From a bacterium (lineage in GTDB: Bacteria; Bacteroidota; Rhodothermia; Balneolales; M1805): a stretch of 32,678 nt of DNA. The notes under the pieces were generated by a model. It did not search any database. It was given only the letters and a program-made list of their open reading frames with translations, and was not told the DNA's origin. The stretch lies in NCBI GenBank assembly GCA_006226965.1, contig SBGQ01000178.1, forward strand, positions 1-32,678. Direction: 5' to 3'. Below, piece by piece: positions 1-7,311 of this stretch. Position 1 is the first letter of the stretch, and each line of letters opens with the position of its first letter. The position numbers and the translations under genes were made by a program.

Positions 1-74
1 AAATATAATAAAAAGAGTCTTATATCTTAAAATGTTTTTGTTGTGTTACTTGTATTTTTTTTCGTACTTGTGGC

Positions 75-866
75 ATGGATTTTTTTTACACCCCACATCT
101 ACTGGACCCAAAAACCTCAGGAATTATAGATTCGATGTATCATATTCAGGGAGATTATGTACAGTTCCAGCGTTCAATCCTGCCCGACGGTAAAGTGGAT
201 GTACTCATTTGTTTGAATTCGATAAAGCCGGATCATCAAAAAGATAAAATCCTTAAGCCGGGAGCTTATGTTCAGGCAAATCGTAGTGAAGCATTTGAGT
301 TTAATATTTTAGGTGAAATAGAACTTATTGGCGTGCGTTTTTATCCGCATACTTTTTTTCGTGTATTTGCCGTACCACCTGCTGAAATTCAACTCGGAAT
401 TCAAGATTTGAATTCGTTTTTCTCTTTTTCTGTTGATGATTTTATTTCTCAATTGAGTGATTTCTCTACTATTCATCAAAAACTCACATATGTTGAGAAT
501 TGGATTTTGTCTGTGGCAAAAGGAAATCCGCTTTATTTCGCTTTTGAACATGAACTAGCTCATCAACTTACACAAACAAGCTCTAGAACTACTCTGGATG
601 CGATATGTGCCGATCAATCCAGTTACAAACGCATCCAACGGTATTTCGGGAATGTAGTCGGCACTTCTCCAAAGCAATACCAACGTTTATTACGCCTAGA
701 TGCCCTTCACCAATATTTATTATCTGCTAATCCGAATACTATTCGCTGGCTGGATGTAGTGTATGAATTGGGTTTTTACGACCAATCTCATTTGAGTAAA
801 GAAACGAAATCATTAATGGATTTAACTCCAACTCAGTTTTTAGATTCCGTGAAGAACTTTGTGTAA
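75..866 (+). CDS. AraC-family transcriptional regulator (DUF6597-like N-terminus)
   Basis: This is a 263-residue protein. Residues 1 to about 110 resemble the beta-rich DUF6597 sensor domain found at the front of some AraC regulators (PDGKVDVLI near residue 38). Residues about 170-260 form an AraC-type double helix-turn-helix, with a recognisable second helix block (VVYELGFYDQSHLSKETK) and the LTPTQF ending. Proteins of this layout bind DNA in response to an unknown effector or act as global stress regulators. The ATG at 75 lacks a Shine-Dalgarno sequence, as is common in Bacteroidota. The TonB receptor gene begins 77 bp downstream on the same strand, so that receptor is the natural candidate target, but this is inference. 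Target and ligand are unknown. Confidence 0.85.
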   Translation: MDFFYTPHLLDPKTSGIIDSMYHIQGDYVQFQRSILPDGKVDVLICLNSIKPDHQKDKILKPGAYVQANRSEAFEFNILGEIELIGVRFYPHTFFRVFAVPPAEIQLGIQDLNSFFSFSVDDFISQLSDFSTIHQKLTYVENWILSVAKGNPLYFAFEHELAHQLTQTSSRTTLDAICADQSSYKRIQRYFGNVVGTSPKQYQRLLRLDALHQYLLSANPNTIRWLDVVYELGFYDQSHLSKETKSLMDLTPTQFLDSVKNFV

Positions 867-893
867 TCATTCTTGTCCGATTTTTACAAGAGA

Positions 894-923
894 TTGATTT
901 CACTCACCCGTAAGTTAGCTTTC
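894..923 (+). promoter_or_regulatory. Candidate Bacteroidota-type promoter for the TonB receptor gene
   Basis: A TTG at 894-896 is followed after 19 bp by TAGCTTTC at 916-923. This is one mismatch from the TAnnTTTG -7 box used by Bacteroidota primary sigma factors, at the usual spacing. The start codon is 20 bp further on. It suggests the receptor has its own promoter rather than relying on the araC-type gene upstream. Confidence 0.45.
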
Positions 924-943
924 AGATTAACAAAACCCCGATT

Positions 944-3250
944 ATGAAAGCATTTTTAATTTTCTTGTTCTTGATTTCCCTTTTTATCGAGAGTTCAGCA
1001 CAACAACAAACTATTTCAGGAACAGTTAAAGACGCTCTTTCTTTGGAAGGTCTGCCCGGAGCAAACGTTTCTTTACAACCCGGAAATTACGGAGCGGCAA
1101 CTGACTTAGACGGTAATTTCAAACTCACAAACATTCCTTACGGACGCTATACCGTAACCGTCAGTTTTGTCGGGTTTCAATCTAAAGTTTTACAAGCTGT
1201 TGAAGTTAATTCTGCCAAACAAGTGATCTTAGAATTTCTGCTCGAAGAAGAAGTCTATACTTCGGAAGGCATAACCATAACAGCGCAACCCAACCGCGCT
1301 GAAGTACAAAATTTATTCACGCAAGTGAGTGCAATTTCGTTTTCTGTTGAAGAAACCCGACGTTTTGCAGGAGCAATGGACGATCCTCTGCGTGCTGCGG
1401 CAGTTTTCCCGGGTGTTGTTCAAAGTGGTGATGTAAACTCAAACGGAATCGTTGTTCGGGGAAATTCTCCCAAAGGGTTGCAATGGCGCTTAAACGGTGT
1501 ACGTATTCCCAACCCGAATCACTTTGGAAATGTAGGGCGTTCTGATGGCGGTGTAACTTTGTTTTCAACGCAATTATTGGCTAATTCTGACTTCCTCACT
1601 TCGGCTTTTCCTGCTGAATACGGAAATGCAAGCAGCGGTATTTTCGATATTCGCTACCGAAAAGGAAACGCTAATCAACGTGAGCACACCGTTCAGGTTG
1701 GCATTAACGGTATTGACTTGGCAACCGAGGGTCCGCTCGGTTCCGGAGGTTCATCATCCTATCTGATTAACTACCGATATTCCATTTTTGGCTTTTTGCA
1801 ATACATAGAACCCGATATGAAAGGAAAAGTACCGCAATATCAGGATGTGAATTTTCAGTTTGATTGGCAAACTGAGAAATGGGGAAATTTCACGTTTTTC
1901 GGTGTAGGCGGTATGGATGAATCCTCAGCAAAACCGGAGCCGGATGGTGATTTCACCCTAGAGGAACGCATGGATCAACGCTTAGATAACAATGTTGGCG
2001 TTTTAGGTTTACAACACAGTTACAGTTTATCAAAACGTGCTGCATTACAAACAACCTTAAGTTTTGTAGGCAGACAAGTTGATTTTCGTGATGGAATGCG
2101 CGACTCAGTTTTTACCTATCAACCCTTGAGTAATGTGAGTCAGTTAAATTACACTTGGGCAATAGAACAATCCGTAACTCAAAAACTGTTTGAACATGGT
2201 TTGATGCAAATCGGTTACCGCGCTGCTTTAGACGGTTTCGAAACAACCATAAGCGAAACTTTAACACAGCAAAACGGCTTGGAATCCATAGCCGATGACA
2301 ACGGAACTACTCAAAATCTTGAAACGTATATCCAAACCAAATGGAATCTGAGTCCGCAATTGAGCATAAATACGGGCATTCATTCTATGTATTATCGTTT
2401 AACAGATTCGTTTACTTTAGAACCAAGAATCTCTGCTAAGTATCTGTTCACAAACGGAAACTCATTTGCTTTGGCCTACGGTAACCACGCTCAGTTAGAA
2501 GATATTTCTGTCTATTCGATGAATCTTAACGGCGCTTCAAACTCCGATTTAAAACCCGGACGAGCTCATCATTTTTCAAGTACTTACAGTTTTGGTTTAA
2601 GTGATAATCTTCATGCGCAGGTAGATGCGTATTATCAGTATTTATATGACATTCCGATTGTTTTTGGGTCTTATAAATCTCTTATTAATCATGCTGGCGG
2701 AGTTGTAACCGATTCGTATATCAACAACGGGAAAACCTACTCTTATGGTCTTGAATTGATGATTGAGCACTTTTTCAAAACCGATTATTACTATTTGACA
2801 ACGGTTTCCTGGAATAACAGTCGTTACCGTGACGGCAGCGATATTTGGAGAACGAGTCGCTATTCTTCAGGACTTACGTTAACCGCATTAGGAGGAAAAG
2901 AATGGCGTTTCACAGAAAATAACAGTCTTAGTTTGAACATTCGCGCTACGCATACTTTAGGCGAATATTACATTCCTGTCGATGTGAGTGCTTCGAAACA
3001 AGCCGGTGTAGAGGTGATGAATGCGAATACTGTTTATCAAGAGCGTCTGCCAAACTTTATTTATGTGGATTTTTCTCTCGGATATAAATCGAACTATGCG
3101 AAATCTTCCGGCGAATGGAGCATTCAAATTAAAAATATGCTCAATCAGCGTCCGATAATTGGTTATTCGTACAACTCGGTAACCGAAACTGTTGAAGAAA
3201 TGAAACCGCTTGGAATTATTCCGATTCTGGCTTACCGCTATAATTTTTAA
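944..3250 (+). CDS. TonB-dependent outer-membrane receptor with carboxypeptidase-regulatory-like domain
   Basis: This is a 768-residue outer-membrane receptor. Residues 1-19 are a signal peptide ending SSA before QQQ. Residues about 22-108 form a CarboxypepD_reg-like beta-sandwich (GLPGANVSLQPG, then TDLDGNFKLTNIPYGRYTV). A plug domain follows (about 130-230, with VVRGNSPKGLQWRLNGV), and the rest is a beta-barrel of alternating aromatic strands ending in YRYNF, a typical outer-membrane C-terminus. Such receptors import a ligand with energy from TonB-ExbBD. It is shorter than SusC-type receptors and has no SusD partner nearby, so glycan uptake is not indicated; the substrate is unknown. A heptad-repeat element begins 3 bp after its stop codon, and I see no intrinsic terminator. 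Confidence 0.88.
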   Translation: MKAFLIFLFLISLFIESSAQQQTISGTVKDALSLEGLPGANVSLQPGNYGAATDLDGNFKLTNIPYGRYTVTVSFVGFQSKVLQAVEVNSAKQVILEFLLEEEVYTSEGITITAQPNRAEVQNLFTQVSAISFSVEETRRFAGAMDDPLRAAAVFPGVVQSGDVNSNGIVVRGNSPKGLQWRLNGVRIPNPNHFGNVGRSDGGVTLFSTQLLANSDFLTSAFPAEYGNASSGIFDIRYRKGNANQREHTVQVGINGIDLATEGPLGSGGSSSYLINYRYSIFGFLQYIEPDMKGKVPQYQDVNFQFDWQTEKWGNFTFFGVGGMDESSAKPEPDGDFTLEERMDQRLDNNVGVLGLQHSYSLSKRAALQTTLSFVGRQVDFRDGMRDSVFTYQPLSNVSQLNYTWAIEQSVTQKLFEHGLMQIGYRAALDGFETTISETLTQQNGLESIADDNGTTQNLETYIQTKWNLSPQLSINTGIHSMYYRLTDSFTLEPRISAKYLFTNGNSFALAYGNHAQLEDISVYSMNLNGASNSDLKPGRAHHFSSTYSFGLSDNLHAQVDAYYQYLYDIPIVFGSYKSLINHAGGVVTDSYINNGKTYSYGLELMIEHFFKTDYYYLTTVSWNNSRYRDGSDIWRTSRYSSGLTLTALGGKEWRFTENNSLSLNIRATHTLGEYYIPVDVSASKQAGVEVMNANTVYQERLPNFIYVDFSLGYKSNYAKSSGEWSIQIKNMLNQRPIIGYSYNSVTETVEEMKPLGIIPILAYRYNF

Positions 3251-3253
3251 AAA

Positions 3254-3309
3254 GGTATATGGTGTAAGGTGTAAGGTGTAAGGAGTATGGAGTATGGGGT
3301 ATGGAGTAT
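3254..3309 (+). repeat. Tandem heptads GGTGTAA / GGAGTAT (8 units)
   Basis: Eight consecutive 7-bp units share the pattern GGNNTAW. They are the left arm of composite element copy 1 and begin 3 bp after the upstream stop codon. Confidence 0.85.
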
Positions 3310-3357
3310 TCAGGTTCTAAATCAACAATCAGCCATCAGCCATTTCTAAAATCCGAC
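3254..3357 (+). repeat. Composite heptad-repeat element, copy 1
   Basis: Eight 7-bp units lie in perfect register at 3254-3309: GGTATAT, GGTGTAA three times, GGAGTAT twice, GGGGTAT, GGAGTAT. After a short joint comes a right arm with CAGCCAT units (about 3328-3343), then TTTCTAAAATCCGAC. The right arm nearly matches the reverse complement of 5976-6025. It sits between the TonB receptor stop and the methyltransferase start, reading left arm to right arm on +. Further similar CCGCAATCC bases run toward 3370. Confidence 0.8.
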
Positions 3358-3385
3358 GCCCGCAATCCAACTTCCTAAATTTGCC

Positions 3386-3393
3386 TATCTTTG
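3386..3393 (+). promoter_or_regulatory. -7 box TATCTTTG directly in front of a start codon
   Basis: TATCTTTG matches TAnnTTTG exactly, and the ATG of the methyltransferase gene begins only 4 bp after it. With the usual 4-8 bp to the transcription start, the mRNA would begin at or within a few bases of the ATG, so it would be leaderless or nearly so. No TTG at the -33 position is evident. Confidence 0.5.
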
Positions 3394-3397
3394 GCGC

Positions 3398-4291
3398 ATG
3401 AAAAACTTGTCTATTGAACTCTGTACGCCCGAATTCTGGAACGATTACGAATTGCTCGACTGCGGTAATTTTGAAAAATTAGAACGTTTTGGAAGTTTTA
3501 TTTTCCGCAGACCTGAACCTCAAGCCGTTTGGGATAAAGCATGGACAGAGCAAGAATGGCAAAAACAAGCTCATGCACGTTTTGAAGGAGATTCTCCGAC
3601 TACGGGAAAATGGATTAAATACAAGCCGGTTCCTGATCGTTGGGAAATTCGTTATCACTCCAAATTATTGGATTTCAAAATGCGCTTGGCAACTACCGCT
3701 TTTAAGCATGTCGGTTTGTTTCCGGAGCAAGCTACCAACTGGGAGTTCATTGCAGATTCCATCAAAAAGATTAAAGGGGAAGAACCAAAAGTTCTGAACT
3801 TGTTTGCCTACACTGGCGGAGCAAGCATTGCCGCACGAAATGCAGGAGCATTTACAACCCACGTTGATTCCATCAAACAAGTAGTAACATGGGCAAACGA
3901 AAACGCAGAACTAAACAATTTCGACAAAATTCGCTGGATGGTTGAAGACGCCGTAAAATTCGTGAAACGTGAAATCCGCAGAGGAAATACGTATCACGGT
4001 ATTATTCTCGACCCGCCGGCATACGGACACGGCCCAAAAGGTGAGAAATGGAAATTAGAAGATCATATTCTTGAAATGATGAAAGATGTAACTCAACTTC
4101 TCGACCCAAAACAGCATTTTCTTGTCCTAAACACGTATTCTCTTGGCTTTTCATCCTTGATTGTGAAAAACTTACTCGATCAGACGATGCACAAAGATGC
4201 CAAAAAAATGATTGGAGAAGTGGTTTTGCAGGCAAAATCAGGTGTAATTTTACCTCTTGGTGTGGTTGGTAGAGTTTCTAAAAATTTATAA
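3398..4291 (+). CDS. Class I SAM-dependent methyltransferase, RlmI-like (probable rRNA cytosine-C5 type family)
   Basis: This 297-residue protein has the SAM-binding motif I at about residues 133-141 (LNLFAYTGG), an acidic residue after strand 2 (D156) and the motif IV sequence DPPAYGHG at 205-212. This arrangement is found in the RlmI/RlmKL family of 23S rRNA methyltransferases. It lacks the PUA domain of E. coli RlmI and has instead about 90 residues of N-terminal beta structure (GKWIKYKPVPDRWEIRY). The likely role is methylation of an RNA base using SAM, with target unknown. Proteins like this are often annotated only as class I SAM-dependent methyltransferase. Its last 6 bp overlap the converging ATP-grasp gene. 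Confidence 0.8.
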   Translation: MKNLSIELCTPEFWNDYELLDCGNFEKLERFGSFIFRRPEPQAVWDKAWTEQEWQKQAHARFEGDSPTTGKWIKYKPVPDRWEIRYHSKLLDFKMRLATTAFKHVGLFPEQATNWEFIADSIKKIKGEEPKVLNLFAYTGGASIAARNAGAFTTHVDSIKQVVTWANENAELNNFDKIRWMVEDAVKFVKREIRRGNTYHGIILDPPAYGHGPKGEKWKLEDHILEMMKDVTQLLDPKQHFLVLNTYSLGFSSLIVKNLLDQTMHKDAKKMIGEVVLQAKSGVILPLGVVGRVSKNL

Positions 4292-5500
4292 ACCCGCTAA
4301 AACCTCTTTTTCTATCATTTCCAATTCTTCAAACGATTTTGCTTTAATAACAACCGTTACGTGATTGTGAGAAACCTGTCTCCACACAATCGATTGATGT
4401 TGGATTCGGGATGAACATAAAGGGGGATTTTCCGTTGGGATGCGTACTACTCTCGCCTGATTAGTTTCCGGCTTGGGGCATTGATAGGCTGATTCCTGTG
4501 GTTGCGCCATTTCCATTTTTGCCCATTCACGCCATAAGTTTAATCCATTTGCCGCCTCAACCAACTCGGCGATGTAATGGCCGCTCACTTTTCCTGACGA
4601 TTGTATGAAATAGAATTTCCCATCCTGCGCTGAATGAATAAATTCGTTACTGGAAACACCGTATTTCAAACCCATCGAATCGATAATTTGCTTATTCAAC
4701 TTAAGTAAATCTTTTTCGATTTTGCTTCCTTTTTTGATGGTTGATAACGACATCATTCCGCCGTTTTGAACAATATCCATCACCGGACGACTGTACTTAT
4801 GTACCCCTGCAAATTGCACTTCATGGTCGTACACAATCGAATCAACCTGATAGATTTCCCCGGGAATAAAACGCTCAATCAAATATAAAGATTGGTCATC
4901 TCCCAAGTCTAAAATACTGTCCCACAACTCTTTCTGGTTGCTCATCTTTTTGTATTTATCGGATGCATCTTTGAAACGAGGTTTTAAAATCCAAGGTGGA
5001 GTTACAATAGATGTGAACGCTTTTATTCGTTCGTAATTCAACACATGAACATATTCAGGAACTAAAATATCGTCTTCTTCAGCTTTATCCCGCATGGCTA
5101 ATTTATCGCGGAAATAACGCATTCTGGTTTCGCCCATTCCTGAAACTCGCAAATGCTCACGCAATGCCGATGCTTTTTCTACATCATAATCATCTAAAGG
5201 AACAATTTTATCGAAATGAACTGAACGCGCAAGGTAACTCACGCCTTTAATAAGATTCGGAATATTCCAAGTATCTTCACGTTCATCCACAAAGAAAATA
5301 TCAGCTAAAAACTCTCTTGGCCATGGTTTTTCGCGATTTGCCACATCGGTTATTAAATAAATAGTACAACCTAAGTGATGTGCTTCCTGTAAAAAATCCA
5401 AGCCTTTAAAATGGCTGGCAATACAAAGTAAAGTGAGTGGACGATACGTTGGGGTCACGCGATAACAATTGAGTTCAATTTGCGCTGAATATACAATCAA
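4286..5500 (-). CDS. ATP-grasp domain protein (carboxylate-amine ligase-like)
   Basis: The ORF codes for 404 residues. After a Rossmann-like N-terminus (LTLLCIASHFKG) comes an ATP-grasp core: RYFRDKLAMRDKAEEDDILVPEY, then PPWILKPRFKDASDKYKKM for the ATP-binding lysines, and later YLIERFIPGEIYQVDSIVYD. The acidic metal-binding end is less standard (GVSSNEFIHSAQDGKFYFIQSSGKVSG), with N/Q/S where ExN motifs are usual. Such enzymes join a carboxylate to an amine or other nucleophile with ATP; the substrate cannot be told. No ATG exists near the N-terminus: the long frame begins at TTG (5500), and a GTG at 5458 is an equally good start. It overlaps the 3' end of the methyltransferase gene by 6 bp. 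Confidence 0.72.
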   Translation of the reverse strand: MIVYSAQIELNCYRVTPTYRPLTLLCIASHFKGLDFLQEAHHLGCTIYLITDVANREKPWPREFLADIFFVDEREDTWNIPNLIKGVSYLARSVHFDKIVPLDDYDVEKASALREHLRVSGMGETRMRYFRDKLAMRDKAEEDDILVPEYVHVLNYERIKAFTSIVTPPWILKPRFKDASDKYKKMSNQKELWDSILDLGDDQSLYLIERFIPGEIYQVDSIVYDHEVQFAGVHKYSRPVMDIVQNGGMMSLSTIKKGSKIEKDLLKLNKQIIDSMGLKYGVSSNEFIHSAQDGKFYFIQSSGKVSGHYIAELVEAANGLNLWREWAKMEMAQPQESAYQCPKPETNQARVVRIPTENPPLCSSRIQHQSIVWRQVSHNHVTVVIKAKSFEELEMIEKEVLAGL

Positions 5501-5547
5501 TCCGAGTGATTTCAGGGATTATTTTAATTTTTGAGTTGTAAATCAGG

Positions 5548-5555
5548 TATTTTTG
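5548..5555 (+). promoter_or_regulatory. Candidate -7 box TATTTTTG for the DUF2721 gene
   Basis: An exact TAnnTTTG match lies 23 bp before the ATG. A TTTG at 5530-5533 could be the -33 element, but the 14-bp spacing is shorter than the usual 17-21 bp, so the call is tentative. Confidence 0.35.
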
Positions 5556-5578
5556 AGCTGCATTAATTCAACCTGATT

Positions 5579-5968
5579 ATGGAAATTACGATTACAACCC
5601 CGGCCCTTCTTTTCCCTGCCATTTCACTACTCTTACTTGCCTACACAAACCGGTTTTTAACTATTTCTAATTTGATTCGCACGCTCCACGCTAAATACAA
5701 AACCGATCCGGCGGAGCAATATCTCAATCAAATCAAAAACCTCCGCATTCGTGTTCATTTGATTAAAAACATGCAGCTTTTAGGAATTTCATCACTTTTA
5801 CTGAGTGTAATTTGTATGCTTTCTTTGTTTATGGGATGGATTATTGCCGGAAAATGGTTGCTTGCAATCAGTCTGACTTTACTTGCTGTTTCTTTAGGAT
5901 TTACGATTCGTGAAGTTCAGATTTCCGGACATGCTTTGGAAATTCAGTTAAGCGATATGGACCAGTAG
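5579..5968 (+). CDS. DUF2721 family membrane protein
   Basis: This is a 129-residue integral membrane protein. A first hydrophobic segment with the family signature TTPALLFPAISLLLLAYTNR (about 6-25) is followed by a cytoplasmic-type stretch (LIRTLHAKYK to LRIRVHLIKN). Two more hydrophobic helices lie at about 64-87 and 91-109, then a short hydrophilic tail. This matches the small DUF2721 family, whose function is not known. The ATG at 5579 follows a candidate promoter. The TAG stop at 5966-5968 runs directly into the heptad-repeat element, and a DNA glycosylase gene converges from the other side. Confidence 0.8.
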   Translation: MEITITTPALLFPAISLLLLAYTNRFLTISNLIRTLHAKYKTDPAEQYLNQIKNLRIRVHLIKNMQLLGISSLLLSVICMLSLFMGWIIAGKWLLAISLTLLAVSLGFTIREVQISGHALEIQLSDMDQ

Positions 5969-6081
5969 ATGTCGGATGTCGGATTTTAGAAATGGCTGAT
6001 GGCTGATTGTTGATGGTTGATTTAAAACCTCCATACTCCATACTCCATACTCCATACTCCTTAAACCTTAAACCATTCTCC
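5966..6081 (-). repeat. Composite heptad-repeat element, copy 2 (reverse orientation)
   Basis: Read on +, it begins at the TAG stop codon with ATGTCGG twice (5969-5982), then TTTTAGAAATGGCTGATGG and TTGATGGTTGAT-type units. It ends with seven in-register heptads at 6033-6081: ATACTCC four times, TTAAACC twice, ATTCTCC. On the minus strand this is the same left-arm-to-right-arm order as copy 1, and the 50 bp of right arm are nearly identical. It fills the gap between two converging genes; the glycosylase stop lies 9 bp beyond it. Confidence 0.82.
6033..6081 (-). repeat. Tandem heptads ATACTCC / TTAAACC (7 units)
   Basis: Seven consecutive 7-bp units. On the minus strand they read GGAGAAT, GGTTTAA twice and GGAGTAT four times, so they belong to the same GGN5 class as copy 1. 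Confidence 0.85.
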
Positions 6082-6090
6082 TTACTATCT

Positions 6091-7038
6091 CTATTTTCCG
6101 CGCCTTTTCTTCTCTCTCACCAAATAATTGATATACATAAACTCAATCGCCAAAGACTCATACCCTTTCCAACGGTGAATCAATTGTTGAAAATCCTGCT
6201 CTGAAATTTCATCTGGATTTGCGCCATAACTCAAAGAAATCCATCGTCTGAGCGCCTTTTCCATGCCTTTATCTTTATTAGACGGAAATACACAATCCGT
6301 TCTTGAACGAAAAATCATAATATCCTGCGCTGAGGTCGGGCCGATACCGCGCACTTTCGTAATGGTATCATAAAACACTTGCGGTTCACAGTTTTCCAAC
6401 TCATCCAAATTCATAGTTCCGGAAACTATATCCTGCGCAAAACCAACTACATATTCGCCTTTTCGAAGTGATAAACCGTACTTTTTCATATTCATGGGGT
6501 CACCGCTCATCAATTGTTGCGGAGTCGGCCAACTGGCGATTAATCCGTCTTCGTGCGGAATCATGGTTCCGTATCCGGAGCGAACTCCGTACACCATTTT
6601 TTTAGCTGTAGGTTTATGCGAAATCTGAGTTTGTATAATTCTGTTGATGGTATCCTCAAAAATAGTGGCACGTGTCATGCGTTTAAAACCGTAAAAATCG
6701 AGCATCAAGGAACCTAAAACCGGATCGTCTTGCGCCTGCTCCATCAAGGGTTTTAAATCAATTTGTGTTCCCAATATTCTGGCAAGCTGCTTATTCGCTT
6801 CATCGATTTCGTTTTTCGATACATCTGAAGTCGTCCGAATATCAAACACCGGATTTTCGGGATCACCGTTAAACATCACAGTAAAAATAAAATCTTTGTC
6901 ATTCACTCTAAGTGGTCTCGTAAACCCTTGATCAGCAATAGTTTCTATCTGATGTTCAAAATCGAAATAATCATCAGCATCCAAACAAAGGAAAAAATCG
7001 TGTGGTGCAATGGATTTTAATTGCCAGCGAGTTGACAT
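6091..7038 (-). CDS. DNA-3-methyladenine glycosylase II-like (AlkA/HhH-GPD family)
   Basis: This is a 315-residue base-excision repair enzyme of the HhH-GPD superfamily. The N-terminal 90 residues resemble the AlkA N-domain. The helical core has the FEDTINRIIQTQIS helix (127-140) and the helix-hairpin-helix KVRGIGPTSAQDIMIF (228-243), followed by the loop CVFPSNKDKGMEKALRRW. The catalytic aspartate is probably D256; it sits one residue later than in the usual FPxxDLG pattern, implying a one-residue loop insertion. The expected reaction is excision of alkylated purines. The KKRRGK tail is strongly basic. Its 3' end abuts the heptad-repeat element and it has no recognisable terminator. Confidence 0.8.
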   Translation of the reverse strand: MSTRWQLKSIAPHDFFLCLDADDYFDFEHQIETIADQGFTRPLRVNDKDFIFTVMFNGDPENPVFDIRTTSDVSKNEIDEANKQLARILGTQIDLKPLMEQAQDDPVLGSLMLDFYGFKRMTRATIFEDTINRIIQTQISHKPTAKKMVYGVRSGYGTMIPHEDGLIASWPTPQQLMSGDPMNMKKYGLSLRKGEYVVGFAQDIVSGTMNLDELENCEPQVFYDTITKVRGIGPTSAQDIMIFRSRTDCVFPSNKDKGMEKALRRWISLSYGANPDEISEQDFQQLIHRWKGYESLAIEFMYINYLVREKKRRGK

Positions 7039-7311
7039 ACACTTGTATTTGGTGAACGGTTGCCGCTAAGTTTTCAAATTGGCAACTGAGTGTCAAGTTA
7101 AGATTGACGAACAGAGCAAAAACTTTGAATTATAAAAAACACTCACATTCGCCTTTTCCAAGGTAAAAAATGAACGATTGCTAAGCTTTTATACAAAATC
7201 TCAGCACGCATTTTCATAGAAAATTCAAAACTGAATTCACTAGAATCTTCTATCCCTGAATCGTCTTGAAAACGTAAATATTTAAAATAAATGTGCTTTA
7301 TTCTAAATTAA
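7039..7311. other. Intergenic region without a recognised gene
   Basis: About 270 bp lie between the glycosylase start and the threonine synthase stop, both on -. A weak inverted repeat (TTGCC at about 7050 with GGCAA at about 7080) is the only structure seen. I find no convincing promoter box, RNA gene or ORF. Confidence 0.5.

Noticed and set aside
876-902. Terminator after the AraC-type gene (TCTTGT/ACAAGA)
   Set aside because: The stem is only 6 bp and AT-rich, with no T tract after it.
944-3250. SusC-type receptor of a polysaccharide-utilisation locus together with the hybrid sensor
   Set aside because: No SusD gene or glycan-degradation cluster lies next to either gene, they are 11 kb apart, and the receptor is shorter than SusC proteins.
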